64,000 bases of DNA from Burkholderia pyrrocinia (GTDB lineage Bacteria; Pseudomonadota; Gammaproteobacteria; Burkholderiales; Burkholderiaceae). Positions 27,048 to 36,348 of the stretch are shown in pieces. The notes beneath the pieces are model-generated. The model was not told the DNA's origin, ran no database searches, and saw only the letters and a list, made by a program, of their open reading frames with translations. The stretch spans positions 2,852,001-2,916,000 of the forward strand of contig NZ_CP094459.1 of assembly GCF_022809715.1 (NCBI RefSeq), read 5' to 3'. The number at the start of each line of letters is the position of its first letter. Position 1 is the stretch's first letter. A program made the position numbers and the translations under genes.

Positions 27048-27077
27048 TTTACAGTGGGGCGCGGGATGCCTTATGCT
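27048..27077 (+). promoter_or_regulatory. Candidate sigma-70 promoter upstream of the aminotransferase leader
   Basis: TTTACA, 18-base spacer, TATGCT. The expected start is near 27084, giving a leader of about 200 bases before the aminotransferase ATG, or a transcript of about 155 nt if it ends at the terminator at 27215-27240. Confidence 0.45.
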
Positions 27078-27084
27078 TGCGCAC

Positions 27085-27168
27085 ATGAACCGCTTCCTGT
27101 CCGCCCTTCGACGTCGCCGCTCGCCGCTCCGCCCGGATGCCGCAGGCTCGTCACGGACTCGCGCGTAA
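27085..27168 (+). CDS. Possible Arg-rich leader peptide, 27 aa
   Basis: Mini-ORF from ATG 27085 to TAA 27168 encoding 27 residues, 8 of them Arg, with four consecutive Arg codons (CGA CGT CGC CGC at 27109-27120). It is followed by an 8-bp hairpin (GCGTAACC 27163-27170 with GGTTACGC 27187-27194; the stop codon is inside the first arm), a terminator and then an acetylornithine-aminotransferase-like gene. No good ribosome site precedes the ATG, and it would be nearly leaderless from the promoter seen. High GC also favours chance Arg codons. Confidence 0.3.
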   Translation: MNRFLSALRRRRSPLRPDAAGSSRTRA

Positions 27169-27214
27169 CCCCCACACTGCTTCACCGGTTACGCACAAGC
27201 TGTTCGAACCCACC

Positions 27215-27240
27215 AGCCACGGCCTTCCGTGGCTTTTTTA
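27215..27240 (+). terminator. Intrinsic terminator 42 bases before the aminotransferase start
   Basis: Perfect 8-bp stem AGCCACGG / CCGTGGCT with loop CCTT and a run of six T. It is 220 bases after the upstream reductase gene and in front of the aminotransferase ATG, so it either ends a short leader RNA or works as an attenuator. Confidence 0.85.
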
Positions 27241-27281
27241 TTGCCCCGTTTCCCTTTCAACGTCCGCTGGAGTCTGCTGCC

Positions 27282-28466
27282 ATGCCCTTGAACGATTACC
27301 CGATCGACTCGCTGATGTACATCACGAACCGCCCCGACATCGTGTTTACGCACGGCAAGGGTTCGTGGCTCTACGATCACACGGGCAAGCGCTATCTGGA
27401 CTTCATCCAGGGCTGGGCCGTCAATAGCCTCGGCCACTGCAACGACGGTGTCGTCGAAGCGCTGAAGACGCAGGCCGAAAAGCTGCTGAACCCGTCGCCG
27501 GCGTTCTACAACGAGCCGATGGCGAAGCTTGCGGGCCTGCTCACGCAACACAGCGTGTTCGACAAGGTGTTCTTCACGAACAGCGGCGCCGAGGCGAACG
27601 AAGGTGCGATCAAGCTCGCGCGGAAGTGGGGCCGCAAGTTCCGCAACGGCGCGTACGAGATCATCACGTTCGATCACAGCTTCCACGGCCGCACGCTCGC
27701 GACGATGTCGGCCAGCGGCAAGCCGGGCTGGGACACGATCTACGCGCCGCAGGTGCCGGGCTTCCCGAAGGCCGAACTGAACAACATCAACTCGGTCGAG
27801 AAGCTGATCACCGACAAGACCGTCGCCGTGATGCTCGAACCGATCCAGGGCGAAGGCGGCGTGATCCCGGCAACGCGCGAGTTCATGCGCGAACTGCGCG
27901 CGCTGACGAAGCAGCACAACCTGCTGCTGATCGTCGACGAAGTGCAGAGCGGCTGCGGCCGTGCGGGTACGCTGTTCGCGTACGAGCTCGCCGACATCGA
28001 GCCGGATGTCATGACGCTCGGCAAGGGCATCGGCAGCGGCGTGCCGCTCGCTGCGCTGCTGTCGAAGGCCGACGTCGCGGTGTTCGAGGCCGGCGACCAG
28101 GGCGGCACGTACAACGGTAACCCGCTGATGACGGCGGCCGGCTATTCGGTGATCTCGCAGCTCGTCGCGCCCGGCTTCCTCGAAGGCGTGCGCGCACGCG
28201 GCGAATACCTGAAGCGCAAGCTGCTCGAGCTGTCGGAGGAGCGCGGCTTCGAGGGCGAACGCGGCGAAGGCCTGCTGCGCGCGCTGCTGCTCGGCAAGGA
28301 CATCGGCCCGCAGATCGTCGAGAAGGCGCGCGACATGCAGCCCGACGGCCTGCTGCTGAACGCCGCGCGGCCGAACCTGCTGCGCTTCATGCCCGCGCTG
28401 AACGTGACGACCGACGAGATCGACCAGATGATGGCGATGCTGCGGTCGATCCTCGACACGCTCTAA
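27282..28466 (+). CDS. argD: Class III aminotransferase, acetylornithine transaminase family
   Basis: 394-residue PLP-dependent aminotransferase. Motifs are [19 protein letters not shown] (PLP phosphate region, about 104-122), the Asp in [15 protein letters not shown], and TLGKGIGSG with the PLP Lys near 246. Family length and sequence fit acetylornithine / succinyldiaminopimelate transaminase (ArgD). Whether this is the biosynthetic ArgD or a catabolic AstC-like copy cannot be told by eye. A GNAT gene follows after 13 bases with AAGGAG. Leader features upstream are listed separately. Confidence 0.85.
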   Translation: MPLNDYPIDSLMYITNRPDIVFTHGKGSWLYDHTGKRYLDFIQGWAVNSLGHCNDGVVEALKTQAEKLLNPSPAFYNEPMAKLAGLLTQHSVFDKVFFTNSGAEANEGAIKLARKWGRKFRNGAYEIITFDHSFHGRTLATMSASGKPGWDTIYAPQVPGFPKAELNNINSVEKLITDKTVAVMLEPIQGEGGVIPATREFMRELRALTKQHNLLLIVDEVQSGCGRAGTLFAYELADIEPDVMTLGKGIGSGVPLAALLSKADVAVFEAGDQGGTYNGNPLMTAAGYSVISQLVAPGFLEGVRARGEYLKRKLLELSEERGFEGERGEGLLRALLLGKDIGPQIVEKARDMQPDGLLLNAARPNLLRFMPALNVTTDEIDQMMAMLRSILDTL

Positions 28467-28479
28467 GGAGACCGCCGCG

Positions 28480-28935
28480 ATGGATGCCGCCGCCGATGCT
28501 GTCGCGATCCGCCCGTTCGAACGCGCCGACACCGATGCCGTGCTCGCGGTATGGCGCGACGCGTTCCCGCAATACGACGAAGCCGGCGCGCCGCCGCACC
28601 GCGATCCGCTGCGATCGATCGAGCTGAAGCTCGCGACGCAGCCCGAGCTGTTCTTCGTCGCGACCAGCGGCGCGCGCGTCGTCGGCACGTTGATGGCGGG
28701 TTTCGACGGACATCGCGGCTGGCTCTACTCGTTCGGCGTCGCGAACGACGCGCGGCGGCTCGGCGTCGGCCGTGCGCTGATCGCGCACGCGGAAAGCACG
28801 CTCGCCGCGCGCGGCTGCATGAAGATCAACCTGCAGGTGCTGCCCGGCAACGACGATGCGTGCCGCTTTTATGCGGCGCTCGGCTATCGCGTCGAGGAGC
28901 GCATCTCGTTCGGCAAGACGCTGCCGGCCGCGTGA
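28480..28935 (+). CDS. GNAT family acetyltransferase
   Basis: 151-residue GNAT N-acetyltransferase like YpeA. The acetyl-CoA site is DARRLGVGRALIAHAE (about 89-104, R/Q-x-x-G-x-G/A), with preceding beta strands VVGTLMAGFDGHRGWLYSFGV. It is co-transcribed with the aminotransferase. Substrate unknown; a link to amino-acid metabolism is positional. Confidence 0.88.
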   Translation: MDAAADAVAIRPFERADTDAVLAVWRDAFPQYDEAGAPPHRDPLRSIELKLATQPELFFVATSGARVVGTLMAGFDGHRGWLYSFGVANDARRLGVGRALIAHAESTLAARGCMKINLQVLPGNDDACRFYAALGYRVEERISFGKTLPAA

Positions 28936-28962
28936 TGCCGCCGGCCGCGACAGCGGCCGGCC

Positions 28963-29634
28963 TCAGCGCGTGATCGGCCCCGCGTCCGGCAGCGGATTGC
29001 CGAGCGCATCGGTCGGCACGGCCTGCTGTTCGAACGCCGCGAAATACGCGGCCCACTGCGTATCGCTCACGCGCACGATCAGCGCGCCGTCCTGCCAGAC
29101 GTCGTTGTGGTCGTTATGGTCGTCGCCTGCGCGATGCAGGTAGTTCGGGCCCGTCGAACCCTGGTTCATGTGCGTGTCGTGAATGCCGTTGCCTTCCGCA
29201 TAGGTGCGGCCGAACACGACGACGTCGAGGCCCTGCGACTGCGCGGCGCTCACGAGCCGCAGCAGCGACGGGATCGGCTCCGGGTTCTCGGTGCCGTCCA
29301 TCACCGCGCTCGCGCGCCACGCGCCCGTCTCGTTCAGGATGTCGCTGCGCAGGTAGTCGAGCGCGGGCAGCGCGGCCTGCCCCGTGAGGTCGGTGTAGCC
29401 TTCCGCCGCGGCCGCAAGCGTCTGCGTGACGGGATGGTGGAAATCGTAGACGAGCTTGTAGTTCAGCAAGTCGTCCGCATCGCTGGTGCCGACGTTGATC
29501 GCGACATCCCAGTCGCCGGCCGGCAGCGCCAGCGTCAGGTGGATGTGATACTGGATCTCGCTGCCGTGCGGCGAGCCCTTCAGCTTCGCCACCGATGTCA
29601 CCTTCGCCTTCACGAAACCGTAGTCCAGACTCAT
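28963..29634 (-). CDS. DUF2278 family protein (YukJ-like)
   Basis: 223-residue DUF2278 protein. Features are the start MSLDYGFVKAKVTSV, IQYHIHLTLALPAGDWDVAINVGTS, and a C-terminal GNGIHDTHMNQGSTGP followed by a charged HRAGDDHNDHNDVWQDGAL stretch. The conserved His/Asp clusters suggest metal binding, but no function is known to me. Start at 29634; the further upstream open frame includes a tandem repeat and is unlikely to be translated. Convergent with the GNAT gene. Confidence 0.82.
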   Translation of the reverse strand: MSLDYGFVKAKVTSVAKLKGSPHGSEIQYHIHLTLALPAGDWDVAINVGTSDADDLLNYKLVYDFHHPVTQTLAAAAEGYTDLTGQAALPALDYLRSDILNETGAWRASAVMDGTENPEPIPSLLRLVSAAQSQGLDVVVFGRTYAEGNGIHDTHMNQGSTGPNYLHRAGDDHNDHNDVWQDGALIVRVSDTQWAAYFAAFEQQAVPTDALGNPLPDAGPITR

Positions 29635-29690
29635 GCACGTTCTCCGTGTGCCGATGGGCTGTCGATGCCACGCGGCCCGTGTGTCGGTTT

Positions 29691-29732
29691 GCGGGCGACC
29701 GGCTGCGGGCGACCGGCTGCGGGCGACCGGCG
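29691..29732. repeat. Three tandem copies of a 14-bp unit
   Basis: GCGGGCGACCGGCT three times in a row, perfect but for the last base of copy 3, in the upstream region of the DUF2278 gene (start 29634). Copy number is likely to vary between strains by slippage. Confidence 0.9.
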
Positions 29733-29806
29733 TCGCGTGGCCTGCCCTGTCGTTTCCCGTGTCGCGTGCGTGGTGCAACAGTCGAATGGAGTCGCCTCCG
29801 CACGCA

Positions 29807-29831
29807 CAGTTCAGTTCAGTTCAGTTCAGTT
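29807..29831. repeat. Pentanucleotide microsatellite (CAGTT)5
   Basis: Five perfect tandem CAGTT units ahead of the terminator region. It is non-coding. Confidence 0.92.
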
Positions 29832-29852
29832 CGACACGAATCGCACGACACG

Positions 29853-29886
29853 AAAAAAAGGCTGTCACGGCATCCCGTGACAGCCT
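29853..29886 (-). terminator. Intrinsic terminator of the liv operon
   Basis: Perfect 12-bp stem AGGCTGTCACGG / CCGTGACAGCCT with loop CATC. On the minus strand it is followed by TTTTTT. It lies 70 bases after the livF stop. Confidence 0.93.
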
Positions 29887-29955
29887 TTCGAAAGCCCTTG
29901 CATGACGCACGCGGCATCTGCCGCCGCGCGTCACCGGGCCCGCTCATTCATCCAC

Positions 29956-30671
<716 letters not shown>

Positions 30672-30672
<1 letters not shown>

Positions 30673-31448
30673 CAGTGCACCCCTGCGCCGAGATATGCCT
30701 CAATCACCTTCGGATTCTTCTGCACGTCCTGCGGCAGACCCTCGGCGATCACCTTGCCGTAATCGAGCACCGTCATCCGGTTGCACAGCCCCATCACGAG
30801 CTTCACGTCGTGCTCGATCAGCAGAATCGTGCGGCCGTCCGAGCGGATCTTGTCGAGCAGGCGCGTGAGTTCGACCTTCTCGGTCGCGTTCATCCCGGCC
30901 GCCGGCTCGTCGAGCGCGAGCAGCTTCGGGTCGGTCGCAAGGGCCCGCGCGATCTCGAGACGGCGCTGGTGGCCGTACGACAGGTTGCGCGACGTGTAGT
31001 CGGCGTACTGCAGCACGCCCACGTATTCGAGCAGCTCGATCGCGCGTTCCTTGATCTCGCGCTCTTCCTGGCGTTCGGCCGGCGTCTGGAACACCGCGCC
31101 GAGCAGGCCGTGCTTGGTGCGCACGTGGCGGCCCACCATCACGTTCTCGAGGGCCGTCATCCCGCCGAACAGGCGGATGTTCTGGAACGTGCGCGCGATG
31201 CCCGCCTTCGCCACCTGGTGCACGGCCGTCGGCGTGTAGTTCTGGCCGTCCAGCTTGAAGTCGCCGGAGTCCGGCGTATAGAGGCCCGTGATCACGTTGA
31301 AGAACGTCGTCTTGCCTGCGCCGTTCGGGCCGATCAGGCCGTAGATCTCGCCTTCCTTGATCTGCAGGCCGACGTCGGACAGTGCCTGCAGGCCGCCGAA
31401 GCGTTTGTTCACGCCCTGCACGGACAGTCGGATTTGCTTGTCGCTCAT
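30672..31448 (-). CDS. livG: Branched-chain amino acid ABC transporter ATPase LivG
   Basis: 258-residue ABC ATPase. Walker A GPNGAGKTT (about 39-47), the signature in the variant form LSYGHQRR typical of LivG, Walker B LLALDEPAAGMN, and the characteristic C-terminal IAEGLPQDVQKNPKVIEAYLG. Second ATPase of the Liv system. livM lies 23 bases upstream. Confidence 0.95.
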
Positions 31449-31471
31449 GTGTGTATCCCCTTGTCCGTTCG

Positions 31472-32641
31472 TTACGCGCGCACCGGCTTCTTGCTGGCGC
31501 GCTTCGCCAGTTTCGCGATCTTGTCCTCATGCTTCGGCGCGGGCCACAGGCCTTCCGAGCGGTACAGCATGATGATCACCATCGCGAGGCCGTACAGCGC
31601 CTGACGGATCACTTCCGTATCGACGATGTCATGACCGAACAGCGCATGCTGCAGCGGGCTCATCGTCGAGCGCAGGAATTCCGGGAAGATCGCGAGCAGC
31701 ACCGCGCCCAGGATCACGCCCGGGATATGGCCCATGCCGCCGAGCACCACGCAGGCGAGCACGACGATCGATTCCCAGAACGTGAACGATTCCGGCGACA
31801 CGAAGCCCTGGAACGCGCCGAACATCGAGCCCGACAGGCCGCCGAACGACGCGCCCATCGCGAACGCGAGCAGCTTCACGTTACGGGTGTTGATGCCCAT
31901 CGCCTTCGCCGCGATCTCGTCCTCGCGGATTGCCGCCCATGCGCGGCCGATACGCGAGTGCTGCAGGCGCGTACACACCCAGATCACCAGCAGCGAGCAC
32001 AGCACGAACAGGTAGTAGTACATGTAGACCGACGGCAGCTGGAAGCCGAACAGCGAGTGCGTCTGCGACAGGTTGAAGCCGCCGACGTGCACCGGATCGA
32101 TCCCCGTGATCCCCTTCGGGCCGTTGGTGATGTTCACCGGACGGTCGAGGTTGTTCATGAAGATCCGGACGATTTCACCGAAGCCGAGCGTCACGATCGC
32201 CAGATAGTCGCCGCGCAGGCGCAGCGTCGGCGCACCGAGCAGGATCCCGAAGGTGGCCGCCAGCGCCATCGCGATCGGCACGATGATCAGGAACGGGATG
32301 TGCAGCCCGCCGGGCGCGATGGCCGCGATCCACTCGAACTGCGAGGTCAGGTGCGGCGAGCTCAGCAGCGCCGCCGTGTACGCGCCCACCGCGTAGAACG
32401 CGATGTAGCCGAGGTCGAGCAGGCCGGCGAAGCCGACCACCACGTTCAGGCCGAGCGCGAGCATCACGTACAGCATCGCGAAGTCGAGCACGCGGACCCA
32501 GTAGTTGCCGCCGGCCGAGCCGATGATGATCGGTGCGGCGATCACGAATACAGCGGTCAGGATGCCGATGACGACGGTCTTGGCGGTGTTGCGCTCTTCG
32601 ACGAGCGACGTCGAGGATTCGATCGGTTGAATGGATGTCAT
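31472..32641 (-). CDS. livM: Branched-chain amino acid ABC transporter permease LivM
   Basis: 389-residue inner-membrane permease with 9-10 hydrophobic segments. LivM features are LNVVVGFAGLLDLGYIAFYAVGAY (about 66-90), the EAA-like cytoplasmic loop GRAWAAIREDEIAAKAMGIN, and SFTFWESIVVLACVVLGGMG. The C-terminal extension of about 40 basic residues (KHEDKIAKLAKRASKKPV) is also usual in Burkholderia. It pairs with LivH. Confidence 0.94.
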   Translation of the reverse strand: MTSIQPIESSTSLVEERNTAKTVVIGILTAVFVIAAPIIIGSAGGNYWVRVLDFAMLYVMLALGLNVVVGFAGLLDLGYIAFYAVGAYTAALLSSPHLTSQFEWIAAIAPGGLHIPFLIIVPIAMALAATFGILLGAPTLRLRGDYLAIVTLGFGEIVRIFMNNLDRPVNITNGPKGITGIDPVHVGGFNLSQTHSLFGFQLPSVYMYYYLFVLCSLLVIWVCTRLQHSRIGRAWAAIREDEIAAKAMGINTRNVKLLAFAMGASFGGLSGSMFGAFQGFVSPESFTFWESIVVLACVVLGGMGHIPGVILGAVLLAIFPEFLRSTMSPLQHALFGHDIVDTEVIRQALYGLAMVIIMLYRSEGLWPAPKHEDKIAKLAKRASKKPVRA

Positions 32642-32659
32642 GTTGTTTGCTCCCTTCCG

Positions 32660-33610
32660 TTACGCGCGATCCGCGACCCGTTCGCCCAGCAGGCCCGACG
32701 GACGGAACACCAGCACGATGATCAGCACGATGAAGGCGAACACGTCCTGGTAGTTACTGCCGAATACGCCGCCCGTGAGGTTGCCGATGTAGCCGGCACC
32801 GAGCTGCTCGATCAGGCCGAGCAGCACGCCGCCGACCATCGCACCGCCGAGGTTGCCGATCCCGCCGAGCACCGCCGCCGTGAACGCCTTCATGCCGGGG
32901 ATGAAGCCCATGTAGAAGTGCACGTTGCCGTATTCGGACGCGATCATCACGCCGGCCAGCGCGGCAAGCGCGGAGCCGATCATGAACGTCGCGGAAATCA
33001 CGAAGTTCGGGTTCACGCCCATCAGGCTTGCCGTGTTCGGGCTTTCGGCGATCGCGCGCATCGCGCGGCCGAGCTTGGTCTTGTGCACGAGCAGCAGCAG
33101 GCCGCCCATCACGATGAACGCCACCGCGATGATCACGATTTCAGTCACCGAGATCACGGCGCCGGGCGTCGTGTCGGTCGCCTTGATCACGTTGATCGGA
33201 TCGGTCGGCAGCAATTGCGGGAACGGCAGCGGGTTGCGCGACCAGATGATCATCGCGGCCGTCTGCAGCAGGATCGACACGCCGATCGCGGTGATCAGCG
33301 GCGCGAGACGCGGCGCGCGGCGCAGCGGCCGGTACGCGACACGCTCGATCGTGAAGCCCACGAATGCACAAACGACCGCGGCAATGCCCAGGCCGATCGT
33401 CAGCGTGGCGATGTTGCCGAGTCCGGGGAAGTGGTTCTGCAGCACGGTGATGGCCGACAACGCGACCATCGCGCCGATCATCAGCACGTCGCCGTGCGCG
33501 AAGTTGATGATGCCGAGAATGCCGTACACCATCGTGTAACCCAACGCGATGATGGCGTACACACTGCCGAGCACCAGCCCGTTGAGAACCTGCTGGACGA
33601 AAATATCCAT
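32660..33610 (-). CDS. livH: Branched-chain amino acid ABC transporter permease LivH
   Basis: 316-residue permease starting MDIFVQQVLNGLVLGSVYAIIALGYTMVYGI, the LivH signature. It has eight or so membrane segments and the EAA loop LGRAMRAIAESPNTASLMGVN near 185. First intact gene of livHMGF. Upstream is a terminator and a degraded livK-like gene, so the operon must have its own promoter in the 33611-33779 gap or depend on read-through. Confidence 0.94.
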   Translation of the reverse strand: MDIFVQQVLNGLVLGSVYAIIALGYTMVYGILGIINFAHGDVLMIGAMVALSAITVLQNHFPGLGNIATLTIGLGIAAVVCAFVGFTIERVAYRPLRRAPRLAPLITAIGVSILLQTAAMIIWSRNPLPFPQLLPTDPINVIKATDTTPGAVISVTEIVIIAVAFIVMGGLLLLVHKTKLGRAMRAIAESPNTASLMGVNPNFVISATFMIGSALAALAGVMIASEYGNVHFYMGFIPGMKAFTAAVLGGIGNLGGAMVGGVLLGLIEQLGAGYIGNLTGGVFGSNYQDVFAFIVLIIVLVFRPSGLLGERVADRA

Positions 33611-33779
33611 TTAAAGCTCCTTGGCCCGTGCTGCCGGAGGACGTTGCGCCCCGCGGGTAAGCGAGGAATCGCGCCTTCTCGGCGACACTGCGGGTACTAG
33701 TCGATACCGGTAAGGGTGTGGATCGTCCCGGCGCGCGCCGCCCGGCCTGTACGGCCGGACCTGCCGCCGGAGCGGATAC

Positions 33780-33809
33780 AAAAACGGCACCGCACTGTTC
33801 CGGTGCCGT
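33780..33809 (-). terminator. Intrinsic terminator between livK-like remnant and livH
   Basis: Perfect 9-bp stem ACGGCACCG / CGGTGCCGT (loop CACTGTTC). On the minus strand it is followed by TTTTT. It lies 15 bases after the remnant's stop. It would separate the remnant from livHMGF. Confidence 0.88.
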
Positions 33810-33823
33810 CATGAGTCCCGTCG

Positions 33824-34504
33824 CTAAATCGTCACGACGTCGAGGACGGTGTTCGTAGCCTCCTTGAAGTCGTAGGGCAGCATGCCGGGACGGCCATCGT
33901 CCGGTTGCCCGGCATCCGTGCCTTTTACCGTCCGGTGCGAGGCAAGCCCCGCATCCAGGCGGATCGGATTCCGTGCCGCGTCGCCTGGCAAGGCATCGCG
34001 AAAGCCGCGCCCGACATGCGTCGGGGCTGCGTGGGAATCCATCGTACGAACCAAGCCGCGCACCACGACACCACCGCTCGCGGCGACACGCTGTTTCGTC
34101 GAATCGAAATGAAAGGGGGCCGGTGACATCCCCGCGCTGCCCGCATCGCCGGGCGCCATAGCCGGCATCCGTCGATCGGCGCGCACGGTCGTTGTCACAC
34201 CGCGACCGGCGGCTTGTTGCAATGCAACCTGCATGCCCGCTGCCCGACCGTTCGCCAGGCCAAGCGCGTTGATTTCCTCGATCGCCAAACGTGCCCCGTT
34301 TTCCTTGTCCTTGCCCAATTGCTGCGCAATGCGGCACACCGATGGTGCCGCACGACCGGTTCCGGCGACGCGCACGCCGCTGGCCGGCGATGCCGCGAAC
34401 ACCGCAGCCTCCCTGCCCGCCCCGTCGTCGCTCTTTTTGCTGCAACCGGCACGCATTGCAACCGGTGCGGCGACGGACACGGCGTAAGCCAACTTCACAT
34501 GCAT
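33824..34504 (-). pseudogene. Degenerate livK-like substrate-binding protein gene
   Basis: 226-codon frame with the N-terminus of a Leu/Ile/Val-binding lipoprotein precursor (MHVKLAYAVSVAAPVAMRAGCSKK; the lipobox is R-A-G-C, the normal Leu at -3 is replaced by Arg). The recognisable family piece LGKDKENGARLAIEEINALGLANG follows at about 65-88. After that family similarity is lost, and the protein ends near where a short C-terminal VLDVV strand would be. Family members are about 370-400 residues, so roughly 150 are missing. Position directly upstream of livHMGF on the same strand is where livK is expected. Base composition is less GC-rich than neighbours. Confidence 0.7.
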
Positions 34505-34718
34505 TGAATGGTCTCCCGCGCCTTGCCAAAATCCGATTTCAAAGCCATTCAGGCTTGAAAACGGGCGCATTGTAACTCCATTTATAGGACGCCAATAATC
34601 CTGATTCGATGGGGTTTTCCTGCATTGCAACCAATTTTGAGAGACGGTTACGAACATCCGGAGCAACCGGGTTGCACCATGATCGCGAATAATGGTTGCG
34701 ATCTCGATTTCGACGTAC

Positions 34719-34746
34719 AAAAAAAAGCGCGCCGGGAGGCGCGCTT
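34719..34746 (-). terminator. Intrinsic terminator after ispH
   Basis: Stem AAGCGCGCC / GGCGCGCTT with loop GGGA; followed on the minus strand by eight T. It lies 28 bases after the ispH stop. Confidence 0.93.
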
Positions 34747-34773
34747 CGGTGTTCCGCGGGTGCGATGCGGCAA

Positions 34774-35754
34774 TCAGGCAGCGGGCGGCAGGTTCAACCC
34801 GCGTGGCAGCGGAAACGACACGTTTTCCTCGATGCCGTCGAGCGCGCGAACGTTGCGCACGCCGAGTTCGCGCAGTCGCGCGATTACGGCCTGGGCGAGC
34901 ACTTCGGGTGCCGACGCGCCGGCCGTCACGCCGATGCGGCGCTTGCCTGCGACCCATGCCGGATCGATCTGGTCGGGCGCATCGACCATGTACGCGTCCA
35001 CACCGCGCTTCTCGGCCACTTCGCGAAGCCGGCTCGAGTTCGAGCTGTTCGGGCTGCCGACGACGATCACGACGTCGCACTGCGGCGCCATGAACTTCAC
35101 CGCATCCTGGCGGTTCTGCGTCGCGTAGCAGATGTCCTGCTTCTTCGGCTCGCGGATCTTCGGATACTTCGCCTTCAGCGCGGCGATGATCTCGGCCGCG
35201 TCGTCGACGGACAGCGTCGTCTGCGTGACGAGCGCGATGCGCTCGGGATCGGCGAGCTCGAGCTTCTGCACGTCCTCGACGCTCTCGACGAGATGCATGC
35301 CGCGCTCGACCTGCCCCATCGTGCCTTCGACTTCCGGGTGGCCCTTGTGCCCGATCATCACGATATCGACGCCGTCCTGGCGCATTTTCGCCACCTCGAC
35401 GTGCACCTTCGTGACCAGCGGGCAGGTTGCGTCGTAAATGCGCAACCCGCGCACGTCGGCCTCGTCGCGCACGGCCTTCGACACGCCGTGCGCGCTGAAG
35501 ATCACGGTATTGCCGGCCGGCACTTCCTCGAGTTCCTCGACGAAGATCGCGCCTTTCTTCTTCAGATCCTCGACCACGTACTTGTTGTGGACGATTTCGT
35601 GACGGACATAGATCGGCGCACCGTGCATCGCGATCGCGCGCTCGACGATCTCGATCGCACGGTCGACGCCCGCGCAGAAGCCGCGCGGCTGGGCCAGCAG
35701 GATTTCGGCGTCGGCGGCGACGGTCTGCCCGGACAGCGTATCGGTGGTGCTCAT
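34774..35754 (-). CDS. ispH: 4-hydroxy-3-methylbut-2-enyl diphosphate reductase
   Basis: 326-residue IspH/LytB, the last enzyme of the MEP isoprenoid pathway, giving IPP and DMAPP. The three cluster cysteines are in [11 protein letters not shown] (about 26-36), [11 protein letters not shown] and the region of [10 protein letters not shown]; the substrate-binding [13 protein letters not shown] is also present. It starts 2 bases after the fkpB stop, so the pair is co-transcribed, the common fkpB-ispH order. Confidence 0.96.
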   Translation of the reverse strand: MSTTDTLSGQTVAADAEILLAQPRGFCAGVDRAIEIVERAIAMHGAPIYVRHEIVHNKYVVEDLKKKGAIFVEELEEVPAGNTVIFSAHGVSKAVRDEADVRGLRIYDATCPLVTKVHVEVAKMRQDGVDIVMIGHKGHPEVEGTMGQVERGMHLVESVEDVQKLELADPERIALVTQTTLSVDDAAEIIAALKAKYPKIREPKKQDICYATQNRQDAVKFMAPQCDVVIVVGSPNSSNSSRLREVAEKRGVDAYMVDAPDQIDPAWVAGKRRIGVTAGASAPEVLAQAVIARLRELGVRNVRALDGIEENVSFPLPRGLNLPPAA

Positions 35755-35756
35755 GA

Positions 35757-36212
35757 TTACAGGATTCCGATGATTTTCACTTCGAACGTGAGCGCCTGGC
35801 CCGCGAGCGGATGGTTGAAGTCGAACAGCGCCGAGGTTTCACCGACTTCCTTCAGCACCCCCGCATACCGGCCGCCGTCCGGCGCATTGAACTCGATCAG
35901 CTCGCCCGGCGTGAAATCGTCGCCGACCATCCCGTTCTCGCGCAGCGTCGACAGCGTCACGCGCTGGAGCATGTCGGGATTCCGGGGACCGAACCCCTGT
36001 TCGGGCGTTAGCTGAAAAGTCGAGTGGTCTCCAACCCTGAGCCCGAGCAGAATCTGTTCCAGCGACGGCGCCAGTTGTCCCGCGCCGAGCAGCAGCGTGG
36101 CCGGCTTGTCGGTGAAGGTGTTGACGATGTCGGCGCCGTCGGCCAGTGCGAGCCGGTAATGCAACGTGACGTGGGAACCGGGCTTCACTTCGGATAGATC
36201 GATGAGGCTCAT
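35757..36212 (-). CDS. fkpB: FKBP-type peptidyl-prolyl isomerase (SlpA)
   Basis: 151-residue SlpA/FkpB-type prolyl isomerase with the FKBP core interrupted by an insert-in-flap domain. Conserved are [15 protein letters not shown] at the N-terminus and [14 protein letters not shown] at the C-terminus. Upstream of ispH, as in E. coli. Confidence 0.92.
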   Translation of the reverse strand: MSLIDLSEVKPGSHVTLHYRLALADGADIVNTFTDKPATLLLGAGQLAPSLEQILLGLRVGDHSTFQLTPEQGFGPRNPDMLQRVTLSTLRENGMVGDDFTPGELIEFNAPDGGRYAGVLKEVGETSALFDFNHPLAGQALTFEVKIIGIL

Positions 36213-36348
36213 GAATTACTCGTTCAGTCGGCGCCCGATACGGCCGAAAAGGCCCGGCGCAAAACCAATATTGTAAGTCACCTGAGCGCGCAAGGCGGAA
36301 AGTGCGACGACGTCGCGCAGACCGCCCGCCGCCAATGGAGTTTCGAGC

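Larger units (their letters stand above)
29635..29955. other. 321-base gene-free stretch with simple repeats
   Basis: Region between the DUF2278 start and livF. It holds a triple 14-bp repeat, a five-copy CAGTT repeat and the liv operon terminator (listed separately). No open frame with coding character or a ribosome site was seen. Confidence 0.7.

Noticed and set aside
27160..27224. tRNA-like 3' end (GTTCGAACCCACCA)
   Set aside because: The supposed T-arm has no complementary 5-bp stem and there is no acceptor or D-arm. The bases belong to the leader hairpin and terminator region.
27000..27240. 6S RNA
   Set aside because: The central open bubble and long closing stem expected of 6S RNA do not form, and it does not resemble the betaproteobacterial 6S sequence I know.
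33611..33760. Separate small gene between livH and the livK remnant
   Set aside because: No frame with a ribosome site; only GC-rich inverted repeats such as CCGGCC-TGTA-CGGCCGG.
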